The notes below the pieces were generated by a model. The model was given only the letters and a program-made list of their open reading frames with translations. It searched no databases and was not told the origin of the DNA. A program made the position numbers and the translations under genes. Of a stretch of 64,000 bases of DNA, positions 7,453-15,335 are shown piece by piece. Within the stretch, counting starts at the first letter, position 1. The number at the start of each line of letters is the position of its first letter. Source of the DNA: Glycomyces sp. NRRL B-16210 (GTDB taxonomy: Bacteria; Actinomycetota; Actinomycetes; Mycobacteriales; Micromonosporaceae); NCBI RefSeq assembly GCF_000719515.1, contig NZ_JOGR01000012.1, positions 124,001-188,000 on the forward strand. The letters run 5' to 3'.

Positions 7453-7463
7453 GAAACTGTTTC
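7453..7463. promoter_or_regulatory. LacI-type operator, operon-proximal
   Basis: GAAACTGTTTC, a palindrome with one central base, lies about 16-26 nt downstream of the predicted transcription start. That position suits repression by blocking elongation or promoter clearance. Confidence 0.6.
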
Positions 7464-7512
7464 GTTCATATCGGTCCGGTCCCTCGGCCGGACCCGAGAA
7501 AGGATTCCAGCA

Positions 7513-8805
7513 ATGAAGCTCGGAACTCGCCGCCGTTCGGTCCTGGCCCTCGGCGCAGCAGCCCCCGTCATCGCCACGCTCGGCGCGTGCGGCAACCAGC
7601 CCGGAGCCGGCGACGGCGCCACCGCATGGGGCCTCACCGGCGGCGCCGAAGAGGCCATGCGCGCCTCCTTCGAAGCCTGGAACGAGGCCAACCCGGACGA
7701 CCAGATCACCGCCGAATACTTCGCGAACGACGCGTACAAGGAGAAGATCCGCACCGCGATCGGCTCCGGCAACGCCCCCACCCTCGTCTTCGGCTGGGCC
7801 GGCGCGACGCTGGCCGACTACGTCGCCAACGACCAGGTCGTCGACATCACCGAGTCCACCAGCGCGCTCACCGAGCGGCTCCTGCCCTCGGTCGCCCAGG
7901 TCGGCGAGGTCGACGGCAAGGTCTTCGCCGTCCCGAACAACCAGTCGCAGCCGGTCGTCTTCTACTTCAACAACGAGGTCCTCCAGGCCGCCGGGACCTC
8001 CGTCCCCGAGACCTGGACCGAACTGCTCGCCGCCGTCGAGGCCCTCAAGGCCGCCGACGTCGTCCCGATCGCCCTCGCCGGCCAGAGCGTGTGGCCCGAA
8101 CTCATGTGGATCTCCTACCTCGCCGACCGCGTCGGCGGCGAGGACGCCTTCCAGCGCGTCCTCGACGGCGAAGCGGGCGCCTGGTCGCACCCGGACATGA
8201 TCCGCGCCGCCGAGATGATCACCGAGCTGGTCGACGCCGGGGCCTTCGGCAACGGCTTCGCGTCCGTCGTCGCCGACGCCGGCGCCGACCACGCGCTGGT
8301 CTCCACCGGCAAGGCCGGGATGATCCTCCAGGGCTCCTGGATCTACCCCGAGTTCCTTACCAACGCACCGGATCTCGTCGCGAACGGCGACCTGCTGTTC
8401 TCGACCTTCCCGGTCGTCGAGGACGGCAAGGGCGACCCGAGCAACATCGTCGGCAACCCGGCCAACTACTGGTCGGTCAGCGCCAACGCCAGCGAGGACG
8501 CCCAGGCCAGCGCCACCGCCTACCTGTCCGAGGCCGTCTACGACGACGAGCACATCGACTCGCTGCTCGCCATCGGCGCCGTCCCGCCGGTCGCCGGCCT
8601 CGAGGACCGCATCGCCGAGGAGGACGACCCGGCCTTCCTCGACTTCACCTACGCGATGGTCCGCGACGCCGCGCACTTCGAGCTGTCGTGGGACCAGGCC
8701 ATCCCGTCCGACCAGGCGCAGGAGCTGCTGAACAACCTCAGCCGCCTGTTCCTCGGCGAACTGAGCGCCGAGGAGTTCGCCGCGGCGATGGACGCCACGC
8801 TGTGA
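7513..8805 (+). CDS. ABC transporter sugar-binding lipoprotein (BxlE-like)
   Basis: A 430-aa extracellular solute-binding protein (family 1) that captures sugars, most likely xylobiose or related oligosaccharides, for import. A twin-arginine-like signal (RRRSVLAL) ends in the lipobox LGAC, with Cys near residue 22, so it is a lipoprotein anchored outside the membrane. The body carries typical features of the family (YKEKIRTAIGSGNAPTLVFG; AVPNNQSQPVVFYFN). I start at ATG 7513 with AAAGGA upstream; the frame extends back to 7357 but that part overlaps promoter and operator. Its stop overlaps the permease GTG by 4 bases, indicating translational coupling. Confidence 0.9.
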   Translation: MKLGTRRRSVLALGAAAPVIATLGACGNQPGAGDGATAWGLTGGAEEAMRASFEAWNEANPDDQITAEYFANDAYKEKIRTAIGSGNAPTLVFGWAGATLADYVANDQVVDITESTSALTERLLPSVAQVGEVDGKVFAVPNNQSQPVVFYFNNEVLQAAGTSVPETWTELLAAVEALKAADVVPIALAGQSVWPELMWISYLADRVGGEDAFQRVLDGEAGAWSHPDMIRAAEMITELVDAGAFGNGFASVVADAGADHALVSTGKAGMILQGSWIYPEFLTNAPDLVANGDLLFSTFPVVEDGKGDPSNIVGNPANYWSVSANASEDAQASATAYLSEAVYDDEHIDSLLAIGAVPPVAGLEDRIAEEDDPAFLDFTYAMVRDAAHFELSWDQAIPSDQAQELLNNLSRLFLGELSAEEFAAAMDATL

Positions 8806-9719
8806 CCATCGGTTCTGCCGAGACCCGCCCGAGTGCGCGCCGCCGCGCGCGCTCGGCCGGGCCCTCCCCATGGATGGCCGCACCCGCGCTGATCGTCTTC
8901 GGGATCTTCGCGATCGTGCCGCTGTTCGGCGTCGCGGCCCTGTCCCTGGTCCACTGGGACGGGCTCGGCGCGATCACCTGGGCCGGGTTCGACAACTGGA
9001 CCGCAGCCGCCGAGGACCCGGTCTCGCGCAACGCCCTGTGGCTCACCGTCAAGCTCACCGTCCTCTGTGTCCTCTTCCAGGCCCCGATCAGCCTGCTGCT
9101 CGGCGTGTTCCTCGCCGGGCGCCAGCGCTACCGGGCCCTGCTCGCGACCCTGTTCTTCCTGCCGCTGCTGTTCAGCTCCGCGGCCGTGGCCATCACCTTC
9201 ACGGCCCTGCTCGACCCGAACTTCGGCGCCGGCTCGGCCCTGGACATCCCGCTGCTCACCCAGAACTGGCTCGGCGACCCCGACCTGGCGCTGTACGTGG
9301 TCGTGTTCGTCATCGGCTGGTGCTTCATCCCGTTCCACACGCTCATCTACCAGGCGGGCACGCGCCAGATCCCCAGGGAGCTGTACGAGGCCTCCCGTAT
9401 GGACGGTGCGAGCCCGGTGCAGCAGTTCTTCAACATCACGCTGCCGATGCTCAAGTACACGATCGTCACCTCGACCACGCTGATGACGGTGGGCTCGCTG
9501 ACCTACTTCGACCTCATCTTCGTGCTCACCGGCGGCGGTCCCGGCAACGCCACGCGCGTGCTGCCGCTCGACATGTACCTCACCGGGTTCCGCTCCTACG
9601 ACATGGGCCGGGCCAGCGTCCTCGCGCTCGTCCTGGTCGCCGTGGGCCTCGCGGTCTCCTTGGGCCTCAACCGGATCACCGGCGCGAACCGCATGGACAG
9701 CCAGTCGGAGGGCTCGTGA
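8802..9719 (+). CDS. ABC sugar permease 1 (BxlF-like)
   Basis: A 305-aa inner-membrane permease of the MalF/UgpA class with six predicted membrane helices. The cytoplasmic EAA loop (YEASRMDGASPVQQFFNITL), which contacts the ATPase, is present near residues 190-215. The GTG start overlaps the solute-binding protein stop (GTGA). It works with the second permease as a heterodimer. No ATPase gene is nearby, which in actinobacteria usually means a shared multi-sugar ATPase such as MsiK; that part is inference. Confidence 0.9.
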   Translation: MTIGSAETRPSARRRARSAGPSPWMAAPALIVFGIFAIVPLFGVAALSLVHWDGLGAITWAGFDNWTAAAEDPVSRNALWLTVKLTVLCVLFQAPISLLLGVFLAGRQRYRALLATLFFLPLLFSSAAVAITFTALLDPNFGAGSALDIPLLTQNWLGDPDLALYVVVFVIGWCFIPFHTLIYQAGTRQIPRELYEASRMDGASPVQQFFNITLPMLKYTIVTSTTLMTVGSLTYFDLIFVLTGGGPGNATRVLPLDMYLTGFRSYDMGRASVLALVLVAVGLAVSLGLNRITGANRMDSQSEGS

Positions 9720-10552
9720 TGACCAGCCAGCGCAACGAAAACCGGCCGAACGTCCTCGGCGCGGCCCTCTCATGGCTGTGGCTCGCCGTGATCATCCTGC
9801 CGATCTACTACATCTTCATCACCAGCCTGCGCCCGCGCGAGGACTACTACAGCGAGAACCCGCTGTCGTGGCCCTCGAACGCGACGCTCACCGCCTACCA
9901 GCGGGTGCTGGAGAACGACTTCCTGCGGTTCTTCTTCAACAGCGTGGTCGTGACCGCCGCGGCGGTGACCGTCACGCTCGCCGTGTCGATCATGGCCGCC
10001 TACGTCGTCGTCCGCAGCCGGAACCGCTTCGGGCGCAACCTCTTCCGCGTCGCGCTGCTCGGGATCGCCATCCCGATCCAGGCCGCGATCATCCCCGTCT
10101 ACTACCTGATCGTCCAACTCGGACTGTACGACACGCTGTGGGCGCTGATCCTGCCGTCGATCGCGTTCTCGATCCCGTTGACGCTCTTGATCCTCACGAA
10201 CTTCCTGCGGGAGATCCCCGGATCGCTGTTCGAGTCGATGCGCATGGACGGCGCGACCGAGTGGAAGATCCTGCTGCGCCTGGTGGTCCCGCTCTCGCGG
10301 CCCGCGCTCGCGACCGTCGGCGTGTACCAGGCCCTCCAGGTGTGGAACGGGTTCCTGTTCCCGCTGGTGCTCACCCAGAGCGCCTCGACGCGGGTGCTCC
10401 CGTTGTCGCTGTGGAGCTTCCAGGGGCAGTTCGGGGTCGACGTGCCCGCGGTCCTGGCGGCCGTGGTCCTGTCGGTCCTGCCGATGCTCGCCGCCTACAT
10501 CATCGCCCGACGCCAGCTCGTGTCCGGCCTGACCGCCGGATTCGGCAAGTAG
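9719..10552 (+). CDS. ABC sugar permease 2 (BxlG-like)
   Basis: A 277-aa MalG/UgpE-class permease with six predicted membrane helices and a clear EAA loop (FESMRMDGATEWKILLRLVV). ATG 9719 overlaps the last base of the previous stop (TGATG), and GGAGGG lies at 9707-9712, so it is coupled to permease 1. The ending QLVSGLTAGFGK is the usual MalG-type tail (G-x-T-x-GAVKG-like). It completes the importer encoded by the three preceding genes and leads directly into the GH3 gene 14 nt downstream. Confidence 0.9.
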   Translation: MTSQRNENRPNVLGAALSWLWLAVIILPIYYIFITSLRPREDYYSENPLSWPSNATLTAYQRVLENDFLRFFFNSVVVTAAAVTVTLAVSIMAAYVVVRSRNRFGRNLFRVALLGIAIPIQAAIIPVYYLIVQLGLYDTLWALILPSIAFSIPLTLLILTNFLREIPGSLFESMRMDGATEWKILLRLVVPLSRPALATVGVYQALQVWNGFLFPLVLTQSASTRVLPLSLWSFQGQFGVDVPAVLAAVVLSVLPMLAAYIIARRQLVSGLTAGFGK

Positions 10553-10566
10553 AAAGAGAGCCGACC

Positions 10567-12888
10567 ATGGTTGAGACCACCGGCGAAACCTGGCACGATC
10601 CCGCCGTCCCCGTCGACGACCGGGTGGAGGCCCTGCTGGCGGCGATGACCTTGCGGGAGAAGCTCGCCCAGCTCGGCGGCTTCTGGGAGCCGCAGGAGGG
10701 CGAGGGCGTCGACGGCGACGTGGCGCCGATGGAGGACGCCATGGACGGCGGCCCCCGCACCATCGAGGCGGCCTCGGTGCACGGCCTCGGGCAGATCACG
10801 CGGGCGTTCGGCACCAAGCCGATCGAGCCGGCCGAAGGCGCCGCGGCGCTGGAGCAGATGCAGCGCGGCATCGTCGCGCGCACCCGGCTCGGCATCCCGG
10901 CGATCGCCCATGAGGAGTGCCTGACCGGGTTCACCACCCTCGGGGCGACGGTCTATCCGACCTCGCTGGCGTGGGCCGCGACGTTCTCGCCGGAGCTGAT
11001 CGGGCGCATGGCCTCGCGGATCGGTGCGGACATGCGGGCGGTCGGCGTGCACCAGGGTCTCGCGCCGGTGCTCGACGTCGTGCGCGACTACCGTTGGGGC
11101 CGTGTCGAAGAGACCATGGGGGAGGACCCGTACCTCGTCGCCACCCTCGGGACCGCCTACGTGCGCGGGCTCCAGGAAAGCGGGATCATCGCGACCCTGA
11201 AGCACTTCGCGGGCTACTCGGCCTCGCGCGGGGCGCGCAACCACGCGCCGGTCCCGATGGGCCCCAGGGAGTTCGCGGACGTGATCCTGCCGCCGTTCGA
11301 GATGGCCGTGCGCCTGGGTGCCGTCCGCTCGGTGATGAACTCCTATTCGGACGTCGACGGGGTGCCCGCCGCCGCGAACGGCGAACTGCTCACCGGGATC
11401 CTGCGCGACCAGTGGGGCTTCACCGGCACCGTGGTCTCCGACTACTGGTCGATCCCGTTCCTGGACATGATGCACCGCGTGACCGAGAACCGCGTGGACT
11501 CCGGCGTCGCGGCGCTCGAAGCGGGCCTCGACGTGGAACTGCCGACGATCGACGCTTATGCGCAGCTCACGAGCGCCGTCGAGTCGGGCGTGCTCAAAGA
11601 GTCCGTTGTGGACACCGCGGTGCGGCGGGTGCTGCGGCAGAAGGCCGAACTCGGCCTGCTCGACCGGGACCCGGACCTCGCCGCCCCGGACGCGGGCGTC
11701 GACCTCGACAGCGCCGGCAACCGCGCCCTCGCCGCCGAGATCGCCGAGAAGTCCGTGGTCCTGCTGGACCACAACGGAATCCTGCCGCTCAAGAACGTCG
11801 CGAACCTCGCCCTGGTCGGACCGACCGCGGCGGACCCGCGCACGTTCCTCGGCTGCTACTCCTTCCCCAACCACGTGCTCTCCCGCTACGAGGAGCACGG
11901 CACGGGGATCGCGATCCCCTCGCTGCTCGACGCGCTCCGCGCCGAGCTGCCCGAGGCGCAGATCGCTTACGAGCAGGGCGTTCCGGTGCGCGAACTCGAC
12001 CGCTCCGGCATCGCCGCCGCGGTCGAGGCCGCCACCGCCGCGGAGGTCGCGGTGGTCGCCGTCGGCGACCTCGCGAGCCTGTTCGGGCGCGGCACCTCCG
12101 GCGAGGGCTGCGACGCCGCCGACCTGGCCCTCCCCGGTGTCCAGGCCGAACTCGTCGAGGCCGTGCTCGCCACCGGTACGCCCGTCGTGCTCGTTGTCGT
12201 CTCGGGGCGGCCGTACGCGCTCGGCGACTTCGCCGACCGCTGCGCCGCCATCGTCCAGGCGTTCCTGCCCGGAGAGGAAGGCGGCCAGGCGATCACCGGT
12301 GTCCTCACCGGACGGATCAACCCAAGCGGGCATTTGCCCGTGGGGGTCCCGAAGTCGGCGGGCGGCCAGCCCGGCACCTATCTGGCGCCGCCGCTCGGCC
12401 AGTACAGCGAGGGCGTGTCCAATATCGACCCGACGCCGCTCTTCGCGTTCGGTCACGGCCGCTCGTACACCGAGTTCGCCTACAGCGACCTGGAACTGAG
12501 CGCCGAGACCATCGCTGCGGACGGCTCGGTCGACATCGCGGTGACGGTCGCCAACACCGGCGACCGCCACGGCGAGGATGTCGTGCAGCTCTACCTGTCC
12601 GACGAGGTCGCCCAGGTGACCCGGCCGGTGCGCGAACTCGTCGGCTACGCCCGCGTGGCCCTCGAAGCCGGTGCGGCGCAGCGCGTCGTCTTCACCCTCC
12701 ACGCCGACCGCACCTCCTTCACCGGACGCGAGGGCAGGCGCATCGTCGAGCCCGGCGCGTTCACCGTCGCAGTCGGCCACTCCAGCGCCGACCTGCCGCT
12801 CTCGGAGCGGTTCCGCATCGAAGGCGCGGTCCGCGCGGTGGACGGCGAACGCGTCCTCACCACCGATGTCCGCACCACCGACCACTGA
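10567..12888 (+). CDS. GH3 beta-xylosidase/beta-glucosidase, cytosolic (BxlA-like)
   Basis: A 773-aa glycoside hydrolase family 3 enzyme. It has an N-terminal TIM-barrel domain with KHF and the nucleophile Asp in VVSDYW (D292), then an alpha/beta sandwich domain (from about residue 395), and a C-terminal fibronectin III-like domain (GEDVVQLYLSDEVAQVTRPV). No signal peptide is present, so it should act on imported oligosaccharides in the cytosol. Placed between the importer and xylose isomerase, it most likely trims xylo-oligosaccharides to xylose, although GH3 enzymes of this type can also act on glucosides or arabinosides. It starts 14 nt after the permease stop in the same operon. Confidence 0.88.
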   Translation: MVETTGETWHDPAVPVDDRVEALLAAMTLREKLAQLGGFWEPQEGEGVDGDVAPMEDAMDGGPRTIEAASVHGLGQITRAFGTKPIEPAEGAAALEQMQRGIVARTRLGIPAIAHEECLTGFTTLGATVYPTSLAWAATFSPELIGRMASRIGADMRAVGVHQGLAPVLDVVRDYRWGRVEETMGEDPYLVATLGTAYVRGLQESGIIATLKHFAGYSASRGARNHAPVPMGPREFADVILPPFEMAVRLGAVRSVMNSYSDVDGVPAAANGELLTGILRDQWGFTGTVVSDYWSIPFLDMMHRVTENRVDSGVAALEAGLDVELPTIDAYAQLTSAVESGVLKESVVDTAVRRVLRQKAELGLLDRDPDLAAPDAGVDLDSAGNRALAAEIAEKSVVLLDHNGILPLKNVANLALVGPTAADPRTFLGCYSFPNHVLSRYEEHGTGIAIPSLLDALRAELPEAQIAYEQGVPVRELDRSGIAAAVEAATAAEVAVVAVGDLASLFGRGTSGEGCDAADLALPGVQAELVEAVLATGTPVVLVVVSGRPYALGDFADRCAAIVQAFLPGEEGGQAITGVLTGRINPSGHLPVGVPKSAGGQPGTYLAPPLGQYSEGVSNIDPTPLFAFGHGRSYTEFAYSDLELSAETIAADGSVDIAVTVANTGDRHGEDVVQLYLSDEVAQVTRPVRELVGYARVALEAGAAQRVVFTLHADRTSFTGREGRRIVEPGAFTVAVGHSSADLPLSERFRIEGAVRAVDGERVLTTDVRTTDH

Positions 12889-12906
12889 TACCAAGGGAGA
12901 CACAGC

Positions 12907-13950
12907 ATGAGCGATCAATTTGCACCTACGCCGGAGGACAAGTTCTCTTTCGGGATCTGGACGGTGGGTTGGGCGGCGCAGGACGTGTTCGGTTCGGCGA
13001 CGCGTGCGGCGATGAGTGCCGATCGTGCGGTGCGCGAGCTGGCGGCGATCGGCGCGAACCTGTTCTCCCATCCGGTGTTCAAGGACGGCGGGTTCACGCA
13101 CAACGACCGGGAGGTGCGCCGGTTCGCCATCGGCAAGGTGATCCGCAATATCGATCTGGCCGCTGAGTTGGGGGCGCAGGTGTATGTGGCCTGGGGCGGG
13201 CGTGAGGGCGCCGAGTCCGGCGGGTCCAAGGACGTGCAGTCGGCGATGTCGCGGATGAAGGAGGCGTTCGACGTCCTCGGCGACTATGTCGTCTCCCAGG
13301 GGTATGACCTGCGGTTCGCGATCGAGCCGAAGCCGAACGAGCCGCGCGGGAACATCCTGCTGCCCACCCTCGGCCACGCGCTGGCGTTCATCAACGAGCT
13401 CGAGCGCCCCGAGTTGACCGGGATCAATCCGGAGATCGGGCATGAGGAGATGGCCGGGCTCGACTACGCCGCGGGGATCCGCCAGGCGTTGTGGCACGGG
13501 AAGCTGTATCACATCGATTTGAACGGGCAGACCGGTCCGCGGTATGACCAGGATCTGCGGTTCGGTGCGGGGAATGTGGGCGGGGCGTTCTGGACCGTCG
13601 ACGCGGTCGAGGAGGGTATCGCGAAGGGTCAGTACACCGGGCCGATCCACTTCGACTTCAAGCCGCCGCGGACCGAGGACGATGCGGGCGTGTGGGTCTC
13701 GGCTGCCGCGTGCATGAGGAACTACAAGATCCTCCAGGCGAAGGTGAAGGCCTTCCGGGCCGACCCTGAGGTGCAGGAGGCGCTCCGGGACGCCCGGGTC
13801 GACCAGTTGGCCGTCCCGACCCTGGCCGAGGGTGAGACGTGGGCGGATGTGAAGGACGTCGAGGTGGATGTCGAGGGTCTGGCGGCGAAGGGGATGGCGT
13901 TCGAGCGTCTCGACCAGCTCGCCCTGGAACACCTCTACGGCGTCCGCTAA
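12907..13950 (+). CDS. xylA: Xylose isomerase with internal 43-residue deletion
   Basis: Converts D-xylose to D-xylulose in intact family members. This copy is 347 aa against about 388 in Streptomyces. Alignment by eye to the S. rubiginosus enzyme is close and gap-poor except after IGA (residue 50), where the next residues are NLFSHPVFKDGG. Reference residues 49-91 are absent, a clean loss of 129 bp in frame. The missing block includes the catalytic His54 and Asp57 (FHDDDL) and the second strand-helix unit of the barrel. The metal ligands remain: EPKPNEPRG, PEIGHEE, HIDLNGQ, DQDLRFGAG, HFDFKPP. The enzyme is therefore probably inactive or altered, unless the deletion is an assembly error. Codon choice is looser than in its neighbours. 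No xylulokinase gene is adjacent. Last gene of the operon. Confidence 0.9.
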   Translation: MSDQFAPTPEDKFSFGIWTVGWAAQDVFGSATRAAMSADRAVRELAAIGANLFSHPVFKDGGFTHNDREVRRFAIGKVIRNIDLAAELGAQVYVAWGGREGAESGGSKDVQSAMSRMKEAFDVLGDYVVSQGYDLRFAIEPKPNEPRGNILLPTLGHALAFINELERPELTGINPEIGHEEMAGLDYAAGIRQALWHGKLYHIDLNGQTGPRYDQDLRFGAGNVGGAFWTVDAVEEGIAKGQYTGPIHFDFKPPRTEDDAGVWVSAAACMRNYKILQAKVKAFRADPEVQEALRDARVDQLAVPTLAEGETWADVKDVEVDVEGLAAKGMAFERLDQLALEHLYGVR

Positions 13951-13972
13951 GCGGCACAACCGAACAACAGCG

Positions 13973-14001
13973 ATGAGCCCGGGGCGACCCCCCGGGCTCA
14001 T
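13973..14001 (+). terminator. Terminator of the xylo-oligosaccharide operon
   Basis: A perfect 12-bp stem (ATGAGCCCGGGG, 13973-13984, with 13990-14001) and a 5-nt loop lie 23 nt after the xylose isomerase stop. Confidence 0.8.
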
Positions 14002-14057
14002 GCGCAACTGTCACAAAAGTGACAGTGTCGCTCAACGGAAGTCGATTCGCGAATCTC

Positions 14058-14063
14058 TAGCCT
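14058..14063 (+). promoter_or_regulatory. -10 box for leaderless Rpn-type gene
   Basis: TAGCCT ends 7 nt before the GTG at 14071 and no ribosome binding site is visible, so transcription should begin at or next to the start codon. Confidence 0.55.
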
Positions 14064-14070
14064 CGGCAAT

Positions 14071-14943
14071 GTGGTTACATACCAACACGAAATCCCGTTG
14101 CGCCTCCTACAGGCCAACCCGAAACTCGCCACCGAGCTCTACTGTGGGCTGCTGGGCGAACGACTCCCCGAGTACACCGACATCCAAGTGGGCTCAGAGG
14201 CCCTGACCCGCTGCGACAGGCCGCTGGAGCGGAACTGCGACAACCTCGAAGTGTTCCTCTCCGGCGACGAGCCGGTCTTCGCGCTGATCTTCGAGGTCCA
14301 GCGCGCCGAGGACCCGGAGAAGCTCTACACCTGGCCGGACTACCTGATCTCGGCGAGGTCGCGGCTGCGCTGCCCGGTGGCGCTGGTCGTGATCTGCCCG
14401 GACGAGAAGACGGCCCGGTGGGTGCGCCACGGCGTGGACACCGGTCACCCGGGCTTCGTCCTGATCCCGCTCGTCATCGACCCCAGTCAGATCCCGGTGA
14501 TCACCGATCCCGACCAAGCCCGCGAATCCATCGAGATGGCGATCTACTCGCTGATGGCCCACGGCGAGGGTCCGAAAGGCGAGGCGATCATGCGGGCCTG
14601 CTACGCGGCAATGCCGAATCTCGACCCAAACGTGCAGGCCAGATACACTGAATTCGCAGTCAACGCGCTTTCGGGCGAGGCGCGGGAGCTAATGGAGGCA
14701 CTCATCATGGCAGACAAGACTCAGTTCGGCAGCACCATCTTCGACCGTGTCAGAGCCGAAAGCCGGGCCGAGGGCGCGGTCGACGGCGAGCGCAGCGCCC
14801 TGCTGCTGATCCTCAAGGCCCGTGGGTTCGAGGTGGACGAGTCGGACAGGGCCCGGATCGAGTCTTGCGACGACATCGACCAGATCCAGCAGTGGCTGGT
14901 CCGCGCCACCAACGCCAGTAGCCTCGCCGAGGTCCTCGAATGA
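14071..14943 (+). CDS. Rpn-family (PD-(D/E)XK) recombination-promoting nuclease-like protein
   Basis: A 290-aa protein of the Rpn/YhgA-like group common in actinobacteria. The N-terminal half is a nuclease-like fold: NLEVFLSGDEPVFALIFEVQ at residues ~54-73 contains the E-x-Q half of a PD-(D/E)XK motif, and TWPDYLISARSRLRCPVALV follows. The C-terminal helical part has the recurring ARGFEVDESDRARIESC motif also found in other family members. Known Rpn proteins are DNA endonucleases linked to recombination and anti-phage roles; this copy's activity is inferred. Translation appears leaderless. A shorter copy of its 3' end lies immediately downstream. Confidence 0.7.
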   Translation: MVTYQHEIPLRLLQANPKLATELYCGLLGERLPEYTDIQVGSEALTRCDRPLERNCDNLEVFLSGDEPVFALIFEVQRAEDPEKLYTWPDYLISARSRLRCPVALVVICPDEKTARWVRHGVDTGHPGFVLIPLVIDPSQIPVITDPDQARESIEMAIYSLMAHGEGPKGEAIMRACYAAMPNLDPNVQARYTEFAVNALSGEARELMEALIMADKTQFGSTIFDRVRAESRAEGAVDGERSALLLILKARGFEVDESDRARIESCDDIDQIQQWLVRATNASSLAEVLE

Positions 14944-14967
14944 ATGCCCGGCCGCCGATGACCGGAG

Positions 14968-15213
14968 GTGATCGACGTATCGAGTAGGCCCTTCCGCGGA
15001 GCCGAGATCTTGGCTCGTGTGAATGCTGCGCAACTTGCCGAAAACGAGCTCCAAGGATTCCGAAACTCGTTGCTGCTGGTTCTCGAAGCGCGGGGACTGG
15101 CGGTGAACGACTCGACCAGAGTCCTGATCGAGTCCTGCGACAAGCCCGACCAGCTCGGCCAATGGGTGGTCCGAGCCTGCAACGCGAAATGCCTCTGCCA
15201 GATCTTCGGCTAG
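14968..15213 (+). pseudogene. Duplicated C-terminal fragment of the Rpn-type gene
   Basis: An 81-aa frame whose residues ~11-80 align along their length with the last ~70 residues of the preceding protein (SLLLVLEARGLAVNDSTRVL against ALLLILKARGFEVDESDRAR, then IESCD in both). The nuclease-like part is absent. The only start is a GTG that overlaps a GGAGG, leaving no usable spacer. It is probably the remnant of a tandem duplicate, though production of a stand-alone C-terminal domain cannot be excluded. Confidence 0.6.
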
Positions 15214-15229
15214 GAGCATTCGAATTCAG

Positions 15230-15259
15230 CCGGGCCCGGAGCGATAGTTCCGGGCCCGG
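15230..15259 (+). terminator. Hairpin after the Rpn-type genes
   Basis: A perfect 11-bp stem (CCGGGCCCGGA, 15230-15240, with 15249-15259) and an 8-nt loop, placed 17 nt after the fragment's stop. Confidence 0.6.
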
Positions 15260-15335
15260 GATATCGAATTGCGGCTTTTCGGCCGCTTGAATATCAACTG
15301 CATCAGGTCCCCTTTTTATGGAAGGCACTCCTCCG

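Noticed and set aside
10495..14007. Very long minus-strand open frame (~1170 codons) opposite the xylose operon
   Set aside because: Arg/Leu/Gly/Val-rich shadow of the GH3 and xylose isomerase genes caused by GC bias; no start signals or family match.
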